From the NCBI GenBank assembly GCA_013696395.1, contig JACCYQ010000104.1:1-54407 (forward strand): DNA of 54,407 bases, in the 5' to 3' direction. The notes under the pieces were generated by a model. That model was given only the letters and a program-made list of their open reading frames with translations. It was not told the DNA's origin and did not search any database. Position numbers and translations under genes: made by a program. Positions 1 to 9,009 of the stretch are shown here, in pieces; position 1 is the first letter of the stretch; each line of letters opens with the position of its first letter. Source of the stretch: Chitinophagaceae bacterium. GTDB lineage: Bacteria; Bacteroidota; Bacteroidia; Chitinophagales; Chitinophagaceae.

Positions 1-3000
1 CCATTCACCATAGTGTATTGAATACTTTCTGTATGGCGAATATTTTCCAATGGATTTTTTTCCATTACAATCAAATCTGCGAGTTTACCAGCTTCCAGCG
101 TACCGATCTGATCATCAAATCCGAGTGAAATAGCAGGATTGATGGTCGCCGTTTTCAATGCCTGCAAATTGGTCATGCCACCCTGCTGCATCATCCAGGT
201 TTCCCAATGTGCACCAATGCCCTGTATTTGACCATGAGCGCCCATATTAACCAATACGCCCAGGTCATTCAATTTTTTTGCCTGTTCCGAAACCTGGATA
301 TGTCCTTCCTGGTATTCTTCTTCCGGCAACATAATGCGATGGCGACTGCGGGTATCAATTACGCCACGTGGTGTAAAATTCAATAGTCTTTCATTCTCCC
401 AAACATTCGTATGCTGATACCAGTAATATTCACCACTCACACCGCCATAAGAAACAATCAGTGTGGGTGTATAAGCCGTACCCGCATTTTTCCATAATTG
501 CAGAACATCTTCATGTAAAGTGGCGACCGGAATGTTATGCTCTATTGTGGTATGACCATCAACTACCATACTCATATTGTGATAAAATAATGAACCTCCT
601 TCGGGTACCACTTCCATTTTTAATTCACGTGCCGCCTGTATTACCATTTGGCGTTGATCGCGGCGGGGTTGGTTATAACTTTTAACGGAAAATGCACCGA
701 ATGATTTACTTCTGCGCAACGCACTTCTTGCATCATCGATAGTATTGATCACGGCTTTAAAGTCACCTTCCGCTCCATACAAAATGGTACCTGTAGAAAA
801 CACTCTCGGACCGGCCATCAAACCAGCTTTTACCAATTCACTTTGTGCAAATACCATTTCAGAATTAGCTGATGGATCGTGCATAGTCGTTACACCAAAT
901 GCAAGATTGGCATAATATGGCCAATGTTTTTGTGGTGTGATGCCCGTGCGAAAATGACCACCATGCGCATGTGCATCAATCATCCCGGGCATGATCGTTT
1001 TGCCATTGGCATCAATGACTTTTGCATTTCGCGGAACCGAAACCTCACTGCTTTTTCCAACAGCTTTGATTAAATTATTTTCAACAACGATGGTTCCATT
1101 TTCAATAACTTCATCCCCTTTCATAGTTATGATGCGTGCATTAGTAAATGCAATGATACCGGTTGGTTTATCAGTCTCAAATTCCAAAGCAACATCCAGT
1201 CCCTTCTCCGGCATCACAAACAATGAATCGGGTTTTCCTGCCAAAAATTCAAAGCGATCATCCAGGTTTATGGTAAAATATTCATGACCTAATGTATAAT
1301 GTAATTTTTTGGCATCGCTGCTCCAGTGCAGGTTGATACCCGCATCACGGCTTACTTTCTTTACTGGAAAATCTGTGGTAGATGCGCCGATATCAATTGT
1401 TTTACCAATCACTGGAAACGGTGCAACATATACATTGTGTAAATCGATAAATGAAATCCACTTTTCATCGGGTGATAAAGTGAACTGGCTGCCATAGGTA
1501 CTTTTTAAATGAGTGCGTTCTTCATTTCCATCCAGGTCACAGCTTGCATAACTCCGGTTCATACCACCACCAAGCTGGTAGTAAATACGATCACCAACTG
1601 TATTAAAAACAGGGAAATCGCCAAGGTTGGTAACCAATTTTTCTTCACCACCATTAGCTGGCATAATATAAATGCCGGGTTCTGCCGTATACGCCGGGCC
1701 TAAAACATTATTTCCACCTTCCCTGCGGTACACGATCATTTTACCATCATTTGAAAAAGCCGGTACCCGATAAATGCCTTTGGCGTCCGATATTTTTTTC
1801 GGCTTTGCATTACCGTTAACATTCACGGTGTAAATGCTTCCCGCATCTTTATCATTCCAGGTAGTATAAACAATCATTTTACCATCTTTGGAAAATGCAG
1901 GTTCAAATTCAAAATCAGTTCCGTTGGTTATCCGTTGTGGTTTACCACCAGGCAATTGCTTTTTCCATAAATATCCCACTGCATTAAATACCAGCCATTT
2001 TCCCTGCCCGACTTTGTCATTCAGGCGGGCATCGGGTGATGTAATGGCCTGCCTGATAACATTCACTTTAAATTTATCGAAGTTGATATCCTGCTTAAAC
2101 CGAACCACATCAGCAACGGATTGTTTTACATTCGCTACAAAAGGTATTTCAACAGCGGTATTCGCTTTGTTTACATCAACCTTCATGATCTTACCATTGG
2201 CCCAGATATAAATGGATTGATTATCCGGCGCCCATGCATAACCGGTATAGCTGCCGAAAATAGTCCATGCTTCCTGCTGATCTTTGGAAAGATTATCATA
2301 GACCGGCCATTCTTCTCCGGTTTTTAAATTGCGCAGAAATAAAACAGATTTGGTTCGAACTCTTTTGATAAATGACATTGTATTTCCATCGGGAGATATT
2401 TGCGGACGCACGGCTCCACCGGGTCCACCGGTAACAGTTTCAATAGTTCCCTTTTTGGTATCATATTGCTTAATAACAAAAATCTGGTTATTGGGATCTT
2501 TATTGTATTGAAAGAAACCGCCCGGATACATGTCTTCACTATAATAAATATACCTGCCATCAGGTGAAACAACCGGTTCATTCAGATCCTGCTGATCATT
2601 TTTACGTACAGTCAGTTGTAACCCATTTCCGCCACTGGTATGATACAACCATAATTCACCTGCACCTAATGAACGGCCGGAAGTAAAATGTTTTCTGGCT
2701 ACCACATATTGACCATCGGGCATCCAAACACCATTATTCAATAATCTAAACGTTTCTTTGGTAACCTGTTTGGCGTTTTCACCATCCTTGTCCATGATCC
2801 AGAGATTATCGCCGCCGCCGGCATCGGAGGTAAATAATATTTGCTTGCCATTTGGGCTGAAGCGGGGTTGCACTTCATATGCCAAACCCGTGCGTAAAAC
2901 TTTAGCGTTTCCACCGGTTACAGGCATCGAATAGATATCACCCAACAAATCAAAAATAATTTCTTTGCCATCCGGTGAAAGATCCAGGTTCATCCAGGTG

Positions 3001-3146
3001 CCTTCACTAACGGTAAAGGACACTTCCTTATGTGGACCCCCGGGATTGTTTACATCCCATTTCTTTTCATCTTTCTTTTCCTGGGCAATTGAAATCAAGG
3101 CAGTGAATAACAATAAAAAACCGGGTAATAAATTCCATTTGACCAT
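1..3146 (-). CDS. TolB-propeller amidohydrolase, 3' end beyond window
   Basis: I read this directly from the minus strand: ATG at 3146 and an open frame to the window edge, 1048 codons. Residues 1-21 look like a signal peptide ending in SIAQ, so the protein is probably exported. Residues of about 40-600 hold repeated SPDGK, FSPNGK and FSNDGK motifs typical of TolB/WD40-like beta-propeller blades. From about residue 650 an amidohydrolase domain follows, with the metal-binding HxH in MIDAHAHGG (His726 and His728), then VKSYN and EHNIP motifs. This architecture is common in Bacteroidota and is related to imidazolonepropionase-like hydrolases, but the substrate cannot be read from sequence; peptide or cyclic amide hydrolysis is possible. 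The C-terminus is missing only because the window ends. Confidence 0.9.
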   Translation of the reverse strand, partial: MVKWNLLPGFLLLFTALISIAQEKKDEKKWDVNNPGGPHKEVSFTVSEGTWMNLDLSPDGKEIIFDLLGDIYSMPVTGGNAKVLRTGLAYEVQPRFSPNGKQILFTSDAGGGDNLWIMDKDGENAKQVTKETFRLLNNGVWMPDGQYVVARKHFTSGRSLGAGELWLYHTSGGNGLQLTVRKNDQQDLNEPVVSPDGRYIYYSEDMYPGGFFQYNKDPNNQIFVIKQYDTKKGTIETVTGGPGGAVRPQISPDGNTMSFIKRVRTKSVLFLRNLKTGEEWPVYDNLSKDQQEAWTIFGSYTGYAWAPDNQSIYIWANGKIMKVDVNKANTAVEIPFVANVKQSVADVVRFKQDINFDKFKVNVIRQAITSPDARLNDKVGQGKWLVFNAVGYLWKKQLPGGKPQRITNGTDFEFEPAFSKDGKMIVYTTWNDKDAGSIYTVNVNGNAKPKKISDAKGIYRVPAFSNDGKMIVYRREGGNNVLGPAYTAEPGIYIMPANGGEEKLVTNLGDFPVFNTVGDRIYYQLGGGMNRSYASCDLDGNEERTHLKSTYGSQFTLSPDEKWISFIDLHNVYVAPFPVIGKTIDIGASTTDFPVKKVSRDAGINLHWSSDAKKLHYTLGHEYFTINLDDRFEFLAGKPDSLFVMPEKGLDVALEFETDKPTGIIAFTNARIITMKGDEVIENGTIVVENNLIKAVGKSSEVSVPRNAKVIDANGKTIMPGMIDAHAHGGHFRTGITPQKHWPYYANLAFGVTTMHDPSANSEMVFAQSELVKAGLMAGPRVFSTGTILYGAEGDFKAVINTIDDARSALRRSKSFGAFSVKSYNQPRRDQRQMVIQAARELKMEVVPEGGSLFYHNMSMVVDGHTTIEHNIPVATLHEDVLQLWKNAGTAYTPTLIVSYGGVSGEYYWYQHTNVWENERLLNFTPRGVIDTRSRHRIMLPEEEYQEGHIQVSEQAKKLNDLGVLVNMGAHGQIQGIGAHWETWMMQQGGMTNLQALKTATINPAISLGFDDQIGTLEAGKLADLIVMEKNPLENIRHTESIQYTMVN

Positions 3147-3678
3147 ACCTTATTAATATATTTTACAACTACATGGATTAAAATGAACTGAATAAAAAAA
3201 ACAGCCTGTTATCAAGGTTGAAATATACCAATAAACGCGATAAAAACATGTATGGGTTACTGGAAACGATTTCATTTTTTAAAATAACATTCGGCAATTG
3301 AAAGATAAATTACCGGCTTTATATAGACCTTTTTCATCTTAACAATCATGCTCTTTATTATACTGAATTATTAATCGCGTATATTGTTCATGATAAATTC
3401 ATCCGGCCTTACCTGGCCGATTTTTCAGTGGTTACTTTAATTGATGGTTTCAATATCATTTCGCAGCACCCCTGTTTTGCTAACTGCATGGGCTGTTTCT
3501 GATTTTTTCTGATGTAATTATTTTAATTTATCGAAATCGCCTGCAAGCATCAATACCGCCCTGTGAGGGTGGTTATGTATCTTTTGCATGGGGCTATTTA
3601 GCAGCCTAAATCCTGGATACCTTTATGTTATTGCTGTGGAATTTAAGGAGAAATAAGACCATTATGAAAAATGGTTGA
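3147..3678. other. Intergenic stretch without recognisable gene
   Basis: This is 532 bases, AT-rich, with stops in all frames and no protein similarity I can recognise. It must contain the promoter of the amidohydrolase gene, but I found no good TAnnTTTG element. One hairpin is visible at 3555-3573 (ACCGCCCT, loop GTG, AGGGTGGT, with one G-U pair). No T-run follows it on either strand, so it is not a clear terminator. Confidence 0.5.
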
Positions 3679-4338
3679 TCAATGAAGCGGCATTGCATAA
3701 TTTTTTTCGCCTGCTTCAATAGCTATTGTCAATAGGTTTTCAATGGGCGGAATGGGGCAATTATAACCACTCGCATACATGCAATACGGATTATACGCTT
3801 TATTAAAATCAAGAACCACCCGCCCATCTTTAATATCCGAAATATAAAATTCCAGGTACCGGCCACCGCCATAACTTTCAATACCTGAAGTAGCATCCCC
3901 AAAAGGGATAAATAAATAGTCCCGGTATTTTTCCTGTTGCATCAATGCGGCAGACTGGTAAACATGCAATTGCTGTATGGTATCCTTTATCTTAAAAGTC
4001 AGCAGGCCATATTTATAATGCTTTTTCCTTATGCCCGATGAGGTGTTCATATCAAAGCCTTTCAGATCATTTATCCGTTCAAGCAAAGCAATAACGCGGT
4101 AATTGCCGTCCACCTCAAAAAACCGGAAGAATTTTTTATCATCCCCCTTTACCACTTCATGAAGTATAACATATTGCCGCTGGAATGCAAGCAAAGAATC
4201 ATTGTAGTTTGCTTTCTGTGCAGAAACAGCTACACCTGAAATAAACATTAAAAAGCTACAGGCACCATTTTTAAAACCTTTAAACTCCAAAGTGAAAATT
4301 TTGTAATTTGAATTTTTGAATATCGTATTTTGAATCAC
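3679..4338 (-). CDS. DUF1684 family protein
   Basis: A 219-residue protein with the DUF1684 hallmarks in its C-terminal half: YGGGRYLEF, then VVLDFNKAYNPYCMY, then CPIPPIENLL and IEAGE. Members are widespread, usually about 180-220 residues, with no firmly known function. The N-terminus carries a hydrophobic stretch ending in AVSAQ at about residues 28-42, probably a signal peptide, so export to the periplasm is likely. The start is uncertain: the longest frame begins with GTG directly after the TAG of anmK (TAGGTG), which would give tight coupling, and a start closer to the signal peptide is also possible. It lies in one transcription unit with anmK. Confidence 0.8.
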   Translation of the reverse strand: MIQNTIFKNSNYKIFTLEFKGFKNGACSFLMFISGVAVSAQKANYNDSLLAFQRQYVILHEVVKGDDKKFFRFFEVDGNYRVIALLERINDLKGFDMNTSSGIRKKHYKYGLLTFKIKDTIQQLHVYQSAALMQQEKYRDYLFIPFGDATSGIESYGGGRYLEFYISDIKDGRVVLDFNKAYNPYCMYASGYNCPIPPIENLLTIAIEAGEKNYAMPLH

Positions 4339-5436
4339 CTACGCCTGCTGACCAATCCACAAAGCACCGCCGATACTATCCCTGCTGGCACCTGTTACGG
4401 TGTGTAAAATATTGTTTTCCTGGCGCCAGCGTAAAACACCGATAAAAGCCATCACCAAAGCTTCTTTATAATTAATTAATTGTACATCGGGAATCACAAC
4501 ATCAATATTTATTGAACTTAGATGTTCCCTTAATTTTTCTATCAAAAACTGATTATGTGCGCCACCACCGGTAGCTAATAACGATTTGTTTTGTGCTGGC
4601 TGACGGGTGATCAATTCTTCAACCGATTTTTTTATTTGAAAAGCGATATGTTCCGTCATAGTACGTAATGCATCCGGTACGGAACACCCGCTTTTTTTGA
4701 TCATGGGGTAAACGATGTTTGTTCCAAAATCATTTGCCAGCGATTTGGGAAAAGGCTGACGGTAATAGTCTAATTCATTCAGCTGATCGAACAATGCCTG
4801 GTTTATATTTCCGGATGCAGCCATCTGCCCTCCTTCATCAAAAATTTTTCCAGCATTAGCCGAGAGCATATTCAAAACCCGGTTAGCCGGGCATACATCA
4901 AAAGCAAGATATTCAGCATCATTATTAAAAGATATATTGGCGATGCCCCCCAGGTTCAGGAAAAACGCATGATCTCCAAGCAACCATTTTTCACCAATGG
5001 GAACAATGGGTGCACCCTGTCCGCCAAATGCCACATCCAAAGCCCGTAAATCTGATACAACGGGAAGTTGCGTAATGGCCGCAATAGCTGCTCCATCACC
5101 CAGTTGTGCCGTCATTTTTTTGGAGGGATCATGAAAGGTTGTATGACCATGGGATGCGATCAGTGATACTTTATAATGCAGGTTATTTGTTTCAATAAAT
5201 TGATTTACCTGCTGGCCCAGGTAATGACCATAATCAGCATGCAACAACATATAATCGTATGCATTTAAACGGGTGGCATTTTGCAATTTATTGATCCAAT
5301 CATCAGAATAGGGAAGGCAATCAGCCACTAAGATCTCGTACTGCCATTTCTTACCGTCAAAAACCAATTCAGCAAAAACAATATCCAATCCATCAAGTGA
5401 ACTTCCACTCATTAAACCAATTACTTTGTAAGTCAT
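4339..5436 (-). CDS. anmK: Anhydro-N-acetylmuramic acid kinase
   Basis: AnmK phosphorylates and hydrolyses 1,6-anhydro-MurNAc to MurNAc-6-phosphate, the cytoplasmic step of peptidoglycan recycling. The N-terminus has the family signature GLMSGSSLDG (residues 7-16). Further support comes from SHGHTTFHDP, LGDGAAIA, the LNLGGIANIS phosphate-binding segment, and LLATGGGAHN near the C-terminus. Length (365 residues) is normal for the family. It is transcribed away from upp, with a DUF1684 gene immediately downstream. No other recycling gene such as murQ is in this window. Confidence 0.95.
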   Translation of the reverse strand: MTYKVIGLMSGSSLDGLDIVFAELVFDGKKWQYEILVADCLPYSDDWINKLQNATRLNAYDYMLLHADYGHYLGQQVNQFIETNNLHYKVSLIASHGHTTFHDPSKKMTAQLGDGAAIAAITQLPVVSDLRALDVAFGGQGAPIVPIGEKWLLGDHAFFLNLGGIANISFNNDAEYLAFDVCPANRVLNMLSANAGKIFDEGGQMAASGNINQALFDQLNELDYYRQPFPKSLANDFGTNIVYPMIKKSGCSVPDALRTMTEHIAFQIKKSVEELITRQPAQNKSLLATGGGAHNQFLIEKLREHLSSINIDVVIPDVQLINYKEALVMAFIGVLRWRQENNILHTVTGASRDSIGGALWIGQQA

Positions 5437-5474
5437 AAATTTTATAGTTTACCCAAGAAACAGGTTTGAATTTT

Positions 5475-5514
5475 AAAAGTTAGATTTGCGAAGCAAATTA
5501 CGTATTTGAACTTT
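5475..5514. promoter_or_regulatory. Inverted repeat between divergent anmK and upp
   Basis: ATTTGC-GAA-GCAAAT at 5484-5498 is a perfect 6-bp hairpin. It is flanked by AAAGTT (5476-5481) and AACTTT (5509-5514), which are also complementary. The 130-base gap between the divergent anmK and upp starts must hold both promoters, so this may be an operator or just a cruciform-prone spacer. No protein factor can be assigned. Confidence 0.35.
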
Positions 5515-5566
5515 GCCTGCGTTACTGATATAAATTTTTATTCTGTTTAACTAATATGAAGCCTGT

Positions 5567-6217
5567 ATGTTTATTAATCTAAGTCAGCAACATTCCCTTA
5601 TAAGTAATTGGATGAGTGAGATCAGGGATAAGGAATTTCAAAAAGATCGCCAGCGTTTCAGAAGAAATTTGGAACGTATTGGTGAGGTTGCTGCCTATGA
5701 GATCAGTAAAAAAATGGATTTTATTGAAAAAGAGGTTGAAACGCCACTCGGAAGTGCTACATGTAAAATGATAAAGGATCAGCCCGTTCTGGCAACTATT
5801 TTAAGAGCAGGTATACCAATGCACAATGGTTTATTGAACTATTTCGATAAGGCAGATAATGCTTTCATCTCTGCATACCGCAAGCATCAGAAAGATGGGA
5901 GTTTCGAAATCAGCCTTGATTATGTTTCATGTCCTGAACTGGAAGACCGGATATTAATCATTTCAGATCCTATGCTGGCCACTGGCGCATCTTTAGTCAA
6001 AACCATTCATTACCTGAAGGCTGAGGGTAAACCACGTGAAATTCACATAGTTGCAGCAATTGCCTGTACAGTTGGAATTGAATATGTTACCAGGGAAGAT
6101 CCGGGTGTAACGATTTGGTGCGGAGATATAGATGATGAATTGACAGCTAAAGGTTATATAGTTCCCGGCCTGGGTGATGCTGGAGATTTAGCCTATGGTG
6201 TAAAGGTTCAGATTTAA
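5567..6217 (+). CDS. upp: Uracil phosphoribosyltransferase
   Basis: This cytoplasmic pyrimidine-salvage enzyme makes UMP and pyrophosphate from uracil and PRPP. The PRPP-binding loop is ISDPMLATGASL (residues 132-143). ILRAGIPMHNG (78-88) and the C-terminal PGLGDAGDLAYG uracil-binding segment are also clear. The length of 216 residues is normal. An upstream ATG at 5556 is out of frame and stops after eight codons, so ATG 5567 is the best start. It is followed 61 bases later by the PorP/SprF-like gene on the same strand. Confidence 0.95.
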   Translation: MFINLSQQHSLISNWMSEIRDKEFQKDRQRFRRNLERIGEVAAYEISKKMDFIEKEVETPLGSATCKMIKDQPVLATILRAGIPMHNGLLNYFDKADNAFISAYRKHQKDGSFEISLDYVSCPELEDRILIISDPMLATGASLVKTIHYLKAEGKPREIHIVAAIACTVGIEYVTREDPGVTIWCGDIDDELTAKGYIVPGLGDAGDLAYGVKVQI

Positions 6218-6278
6218 TAACTAATTAAGTTTTTACCTTTCGTGGTTTTTTGTAATTTAGTCGCTCATCATCCCGCGA

Positions 6279-7292
6279 ATGAAAAAAATAACTACCCTTT
6301 TGGTTACTGTGACTTTGGCTTTCTGTGTACATGCTCAAGACCCGAATTTCTCTCAATTTTTTGCATCACCACTAACATTGAACCCGGCATTGACTGGCAA
6401 ATTTGATGGTGATTTCAGGGTTGCAGGTAATTATCGTAATCAATGGCCAGCATTCAATAATGCATATACAACTTCTACTCTTTCACTTGATTTTGGCATC
6501 TTAAAAAACAGTATTCCTGAAACTGACCAGTTCGGTGTTGGTATTATGGCTTTTACCGATAAATCAGGCAACCAGGGTGCATTGCAAAATAATTACGCCG
6601 CTGTTTCAATTGCCTATCATAAAGGACTAGATGAAAACGGTTATCACCAGTTAGGTGTGGGTTTCCAGGGTGTTTATTCCAGTAAAAGACTCGATGTATT
6701 AAAACTGACTTTCGAAGACCAGTTAACACCATTTGGTTTTACGGGTTCTACAGGTGAAACTTTTTCGGGCAACCAGGTGAACGTTGCTTATTTTGATATG
6801 AATGCCGGTATCTTTTACAATGGAACCACGGATGGATACAATAATATTTATCTCGGCGCATCAATGTATCATATCAATAAACCCAAAGAAAGTTTCCAGG
6901 GTAAAGATTATTTCCTGGGATCAAGAGTCACTTTTCAAGGTGGTGGACGTATACCTGTAGGTGTAAATAATTCAATCCATTTTGCTGCTAATCACAGCAT
7001 GCAGCAAAAAGCCACCAATACTATGATTGGTGGAGCATATGCATTGAATTTAAATGGAGATGAAGATAATCCCACTCATGTTTATTTAGGTAGCTGGTTT
7101 CGTTTGGGAGATGCCATCATTCCATATGTTGGACTTGAATTTAATAGTTTGCGAATCGGGGCTACTTATGATGTAAATATTTCTGACCTCAGGCCAGGCA
7201 GCCAGTCAAGAGGTGGCACGGAGATCTCCATTATTTATGTCAAAAAAGCTGGTGATCCCAATCGCAAGATCATGTACTGCCCCAAATTTTAA
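6279..7292 (+). CDS. PorP/SprF-like type IX secretion outer-membrane protein
   Basis: This 337-residue protein has a signal peptide (residues 1-19, ending VHAQ) followed by DPNFSQFFASPLTLNPALTG, the diagnostic start of the PorP/SprF family. The rest is a predicted outer-membrane beta-barrel with alternating glycine and aromatic residues, and it ends in a short charged tail with KKAGDPNRK. In this family, PorP belongs to the gliding and type IX secretion machinery, while SprF paralogs handle particular cargo such as SprB-type adhesins. Bacteroidota usually carry many paralogs. Because this copy is next to upp rather than porKLMN or an adhesin gene, its exact partner is unknown. Confidence 0.88.
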   Translation: MKKITTLLVTVTLAFCVHAQDPNFSQFFASPLTLNPALTGKFDGDFRVAGNYRNQWPAFNNAYTTSTLSLDFGILKNSIPETDQFGVGIMAFTDKSGNQGALQNNYAAVSIAYHKGLDENGYHQLGVGFQGVYSSKRLDVLKLTFEDQLTPFGFTGSTGETFSGNQVNVAYFDMNAGIFYNGTTDGYNNIYLGASMYHINKPKESFQGKDYFLGSRVTFQGGGRIPVGVNNSIHFAANHSMQQKATNTMIGGAYALNLNGDEDNPTHVYLGSWFRLGDAIIPYVGLEFNSLRIGATYDVNISDLRPGSQSRGGTEISIIYVKKAGDPNRKIMYCPKF

Positions 7293-7450
7293 ATTTCGCC
7301 CGCACCCCGCATCTAAGTATTATTTTTTTATGAACCCGGCTTTGACAATTCTATGAAAGCTTTTGTTGCGTCGCACTCTTCAACGTTCTTTTTTCTACTC
7401 AACAAGTTCTGACTTATATCTGTCAACCAATATCAGGGACGTACATTTCA

Positions 7451-7550
7451 AATTCCTAATACACTAATCCCTAATTCCCAATCCCATCCTGAGTTTGCCG
7501 AAGTTTCAACCTATCAACTAATCAACCAATCAACCTTTCAACCAATCAAC
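7451..7550. repeat. Low-complexity intergenic repeats with a REP-like core
   Basis: 7451-7485 holds imperfect copies of CTAATCCC/CTAATTCCC. 7488-7503 (CCTGAGTTTGCCGAAG) resembles the widespread intergenic motif CTTCGACAAGCTCAGG on the opposite strand with two changes. 7507-7550 holds tandem-like CAACCAATCAACC units, and the last of these supplies the TGA stop of the glycosylase gene at 7546-7548. There are no spacers of constant length, so it is not a CRISPR array. Confidence 0.55.
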
Positions 7551-8181
7551 GCGGCTTTCCACTTACATTCGCATGTCCCGCTATGTATAACCGGAAAGGC
7601 CAACGTGCATGATCACCTGCATAATCAACACCAATGCGTGGAGATGTTTTGATCATTTCTTCAGGATAACGGAAACCATCATCCGCAATATAGATTTCAT
7701 CACTTTGCAGCGAATAACCCGTCATAATGCTATGCAGTCCCATCGCTTTTCCAACATTTCCCGGTCCACGGGTAAGTGAAGCATCAGGATTTTCCTTTCC
7801 GGTTCTATCCAACATGGTATCAATGCCTTCAAGTGGTTCCAATGCTCTGATTAAAATGGCATGAGGTATTCCTTTTTCATTGGTCACCACATTAAACATA
7901 TGATGAATGCCATAACACAAGTAGATGTAAGCCGTGCCACCATGCCCAAACATGATTTCAGTTCTTGGAGTTCGCCTGCCACCAGATGCATGTGATGCAT
8001 TATCGATTTCACCTGCATAAGCTTCACATTCTACAATGCGTCCACTGGTTATTTTACCGCCAAGATGAGTGACTAAAATTTTCCCCAGCAAATCCTTCGA
8101 TATATCCAGCACATTGTTGCGTATATAAAATTCCGTTCCGAGTTTTTTCATTTTATATTTCATATTCCGTCGATCATTCAT
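7546..8181 (-). CDS. mpg: DNA-3-methyladenine glycosylase (AAG/MPG family)
   Basis: This base-excision repair enzyme removes alkylated purines such as 3-methyladenine and hypoxanthine. The AAG fold signatures are visible: IVECEAYAGEIDNASHA, where the Glu is the catalytic residue position in the family, then GHGGTAYIYLCYGIHHMFN, and LTRGPGNVGKAMG. The length of 211 residues is typical of bacterial members. The first few codons are poorly conserved, and internal ATGs at residues 7 and 11 are possible starts, because the conserved part begins at KKLGTEFY. It is monocistronic and divergent from the EI24 gene. Confidence 0.92.
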   Translation of the reverse strand: MNDRRNMKYKMKKLGTEFYIRNNVLDISKDLLGKILVTHLGGKITSGRIVECEAYAGEIDNASHASGGRRTPRTEIMFGHGGTAYIYLCYGIHHMFNVVTNEKGIPHAILIRALEPLEGIDTMLDRTGKENPDASLTRGPGNVGKAMGLHSIMTGYSLQSDEIYIADDGFRYPEEMIKTSPRIGVDYAGDHARWPFRLYIAGHANVSGKPR

Positions 8182-8236
8182 TTCAGCAAACTTCCTTTCC
8201 CGGTTAACCCATTCAGAACACTTGTTTATATTTACC

Positions 8237-8244
8237 CAAATTTA
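8237..8244 (-). promoter_or_regulatory. Predicted -7 element upstream of mpg
   Basis: The minus strand reads TAAATTTG, a perfect match to the Bacteroidota -7 consensus TAnnTTTG, 56 bases upstream of the mpg start. No clear -33 TTTG lies at the expected distance, so this is a motif match only. Confidence 0.4.
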
Positions 8245-8248
8245 AGTT

Positions 8249-9007
8249 TTGCTGAAAGAAATTGTCATAGCCCTTCAATCATATTCACAGGCCCACCATT
8301 TCATTAAAAATAATAAACTCTGGAAATGGATACTCATTCCAGGTTTTATTTATATGGTGATGTTTGTTGTCAGCATGTATTTTTTTGGGAGATCCGCCAC
8401 CGGTGTTATTGAATACCTAACGGAGGTTACCGGGTTGCAAAACTATGTACAGCAATATCAAAATTCATGGATCGGGTTCTTTTTTACCTTTGCAGGAATT
8501 ATATTATGGCTGGTATTGATGTTTTTTTATTTTTCGCTCTTCAAATATATATTCCTGATAATCGGTTCGCCACTGTTTGCATACTTAAGTGAAAAAACGG
8601 GAATGATCCTGGAAGGCAAGGATATGCCTTTCAACATGAAGCAATTTTTGAAAGATATCTGGCGTGGCATCAGGCTTGCTTTACGTAATACCGTCTGGCA
8701 ATTGGTGTATATTATTTCATTATTGATTCTAAGCCTGGTACCTGTTATTGGTTGGGTAAGTCCACTGGTTGCTTTATTTGTGGAATGTTATTATTTAGGG
8801 TTTTCTATGTTGGATTATAGTTGTGAAAGACAGAAACTTTCACCTTCACAAAGTATAACATTCATCAGTCATCATAAAGGCCTGGCTATAGGCAATGGAA
8901 TTGTTTTTTATTTAATGCATGGAATTCCTGTTGCCGGTTGGATGCTTGCACCGTCTTACGCTGTCATTGCCGCTACATTAAGTTTATATAAGGTTAAAGA
9001 GCTTTGA
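8249..9007 (+). CDS. EI24 domain (CysZ-like) integral membrane protein
   Basis: A 252-residue membrane protein of the EI24/CysZ-like superfamily. It has a hydrophobic segment at about residues 28-48, a long double one at about 73-110 containing the typical IGSPLFAYLSEKTG motif, two more at about 145-180, and a C-terminal pair. CysZ in Proteobacteria handles sulfate uptake, but Bacteroidota EI24 proteins are not characterised and there are no sulfur genes nearby. The reading frame starts with TTG, and no in-frame ATG occurs before the first membrane segment, so TTG is the best available start. Its stop overlaps the start region of the RsmI-like gene, suggesting co-transcription. Confidence 0.8.
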   Translation: MLKEIVIALQSYSQAHHFIKNNKLWKWILIPGFIYMVMFVVSMYFFGRSATGVIEYLTEVTGLQNYVQQYQNSWIGFFFTFAGIILWLVLMFFYFSLFKYIFLIIGSPLFAYLSEKTGMILEGKDMPFNMKQFLKDIWRGIRLALRNTVWQLVYIISLLILSLVPVIGWVSPLVALFVECYYLGFSMLDYSCERQKLSPSQSITFISHHKGLAIGNGIVFYLMHGIPVAGWMLAPSYAVIAATLSLYKVKEL

Positions 9008-9009
9008 TT

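Noticed and set aside
461-685. 74-codon plus-strand frame and other plus-strand frames up to 3156
   Set aside because: They all lie antisense to the amidohydrolase gene, whose minus-strand frame is open for more than 1000 codons.
3555-3573. Hairpin as terminator
   Set aside because: No T-run follows on either strand and no gene ends close enough for it to be needed.
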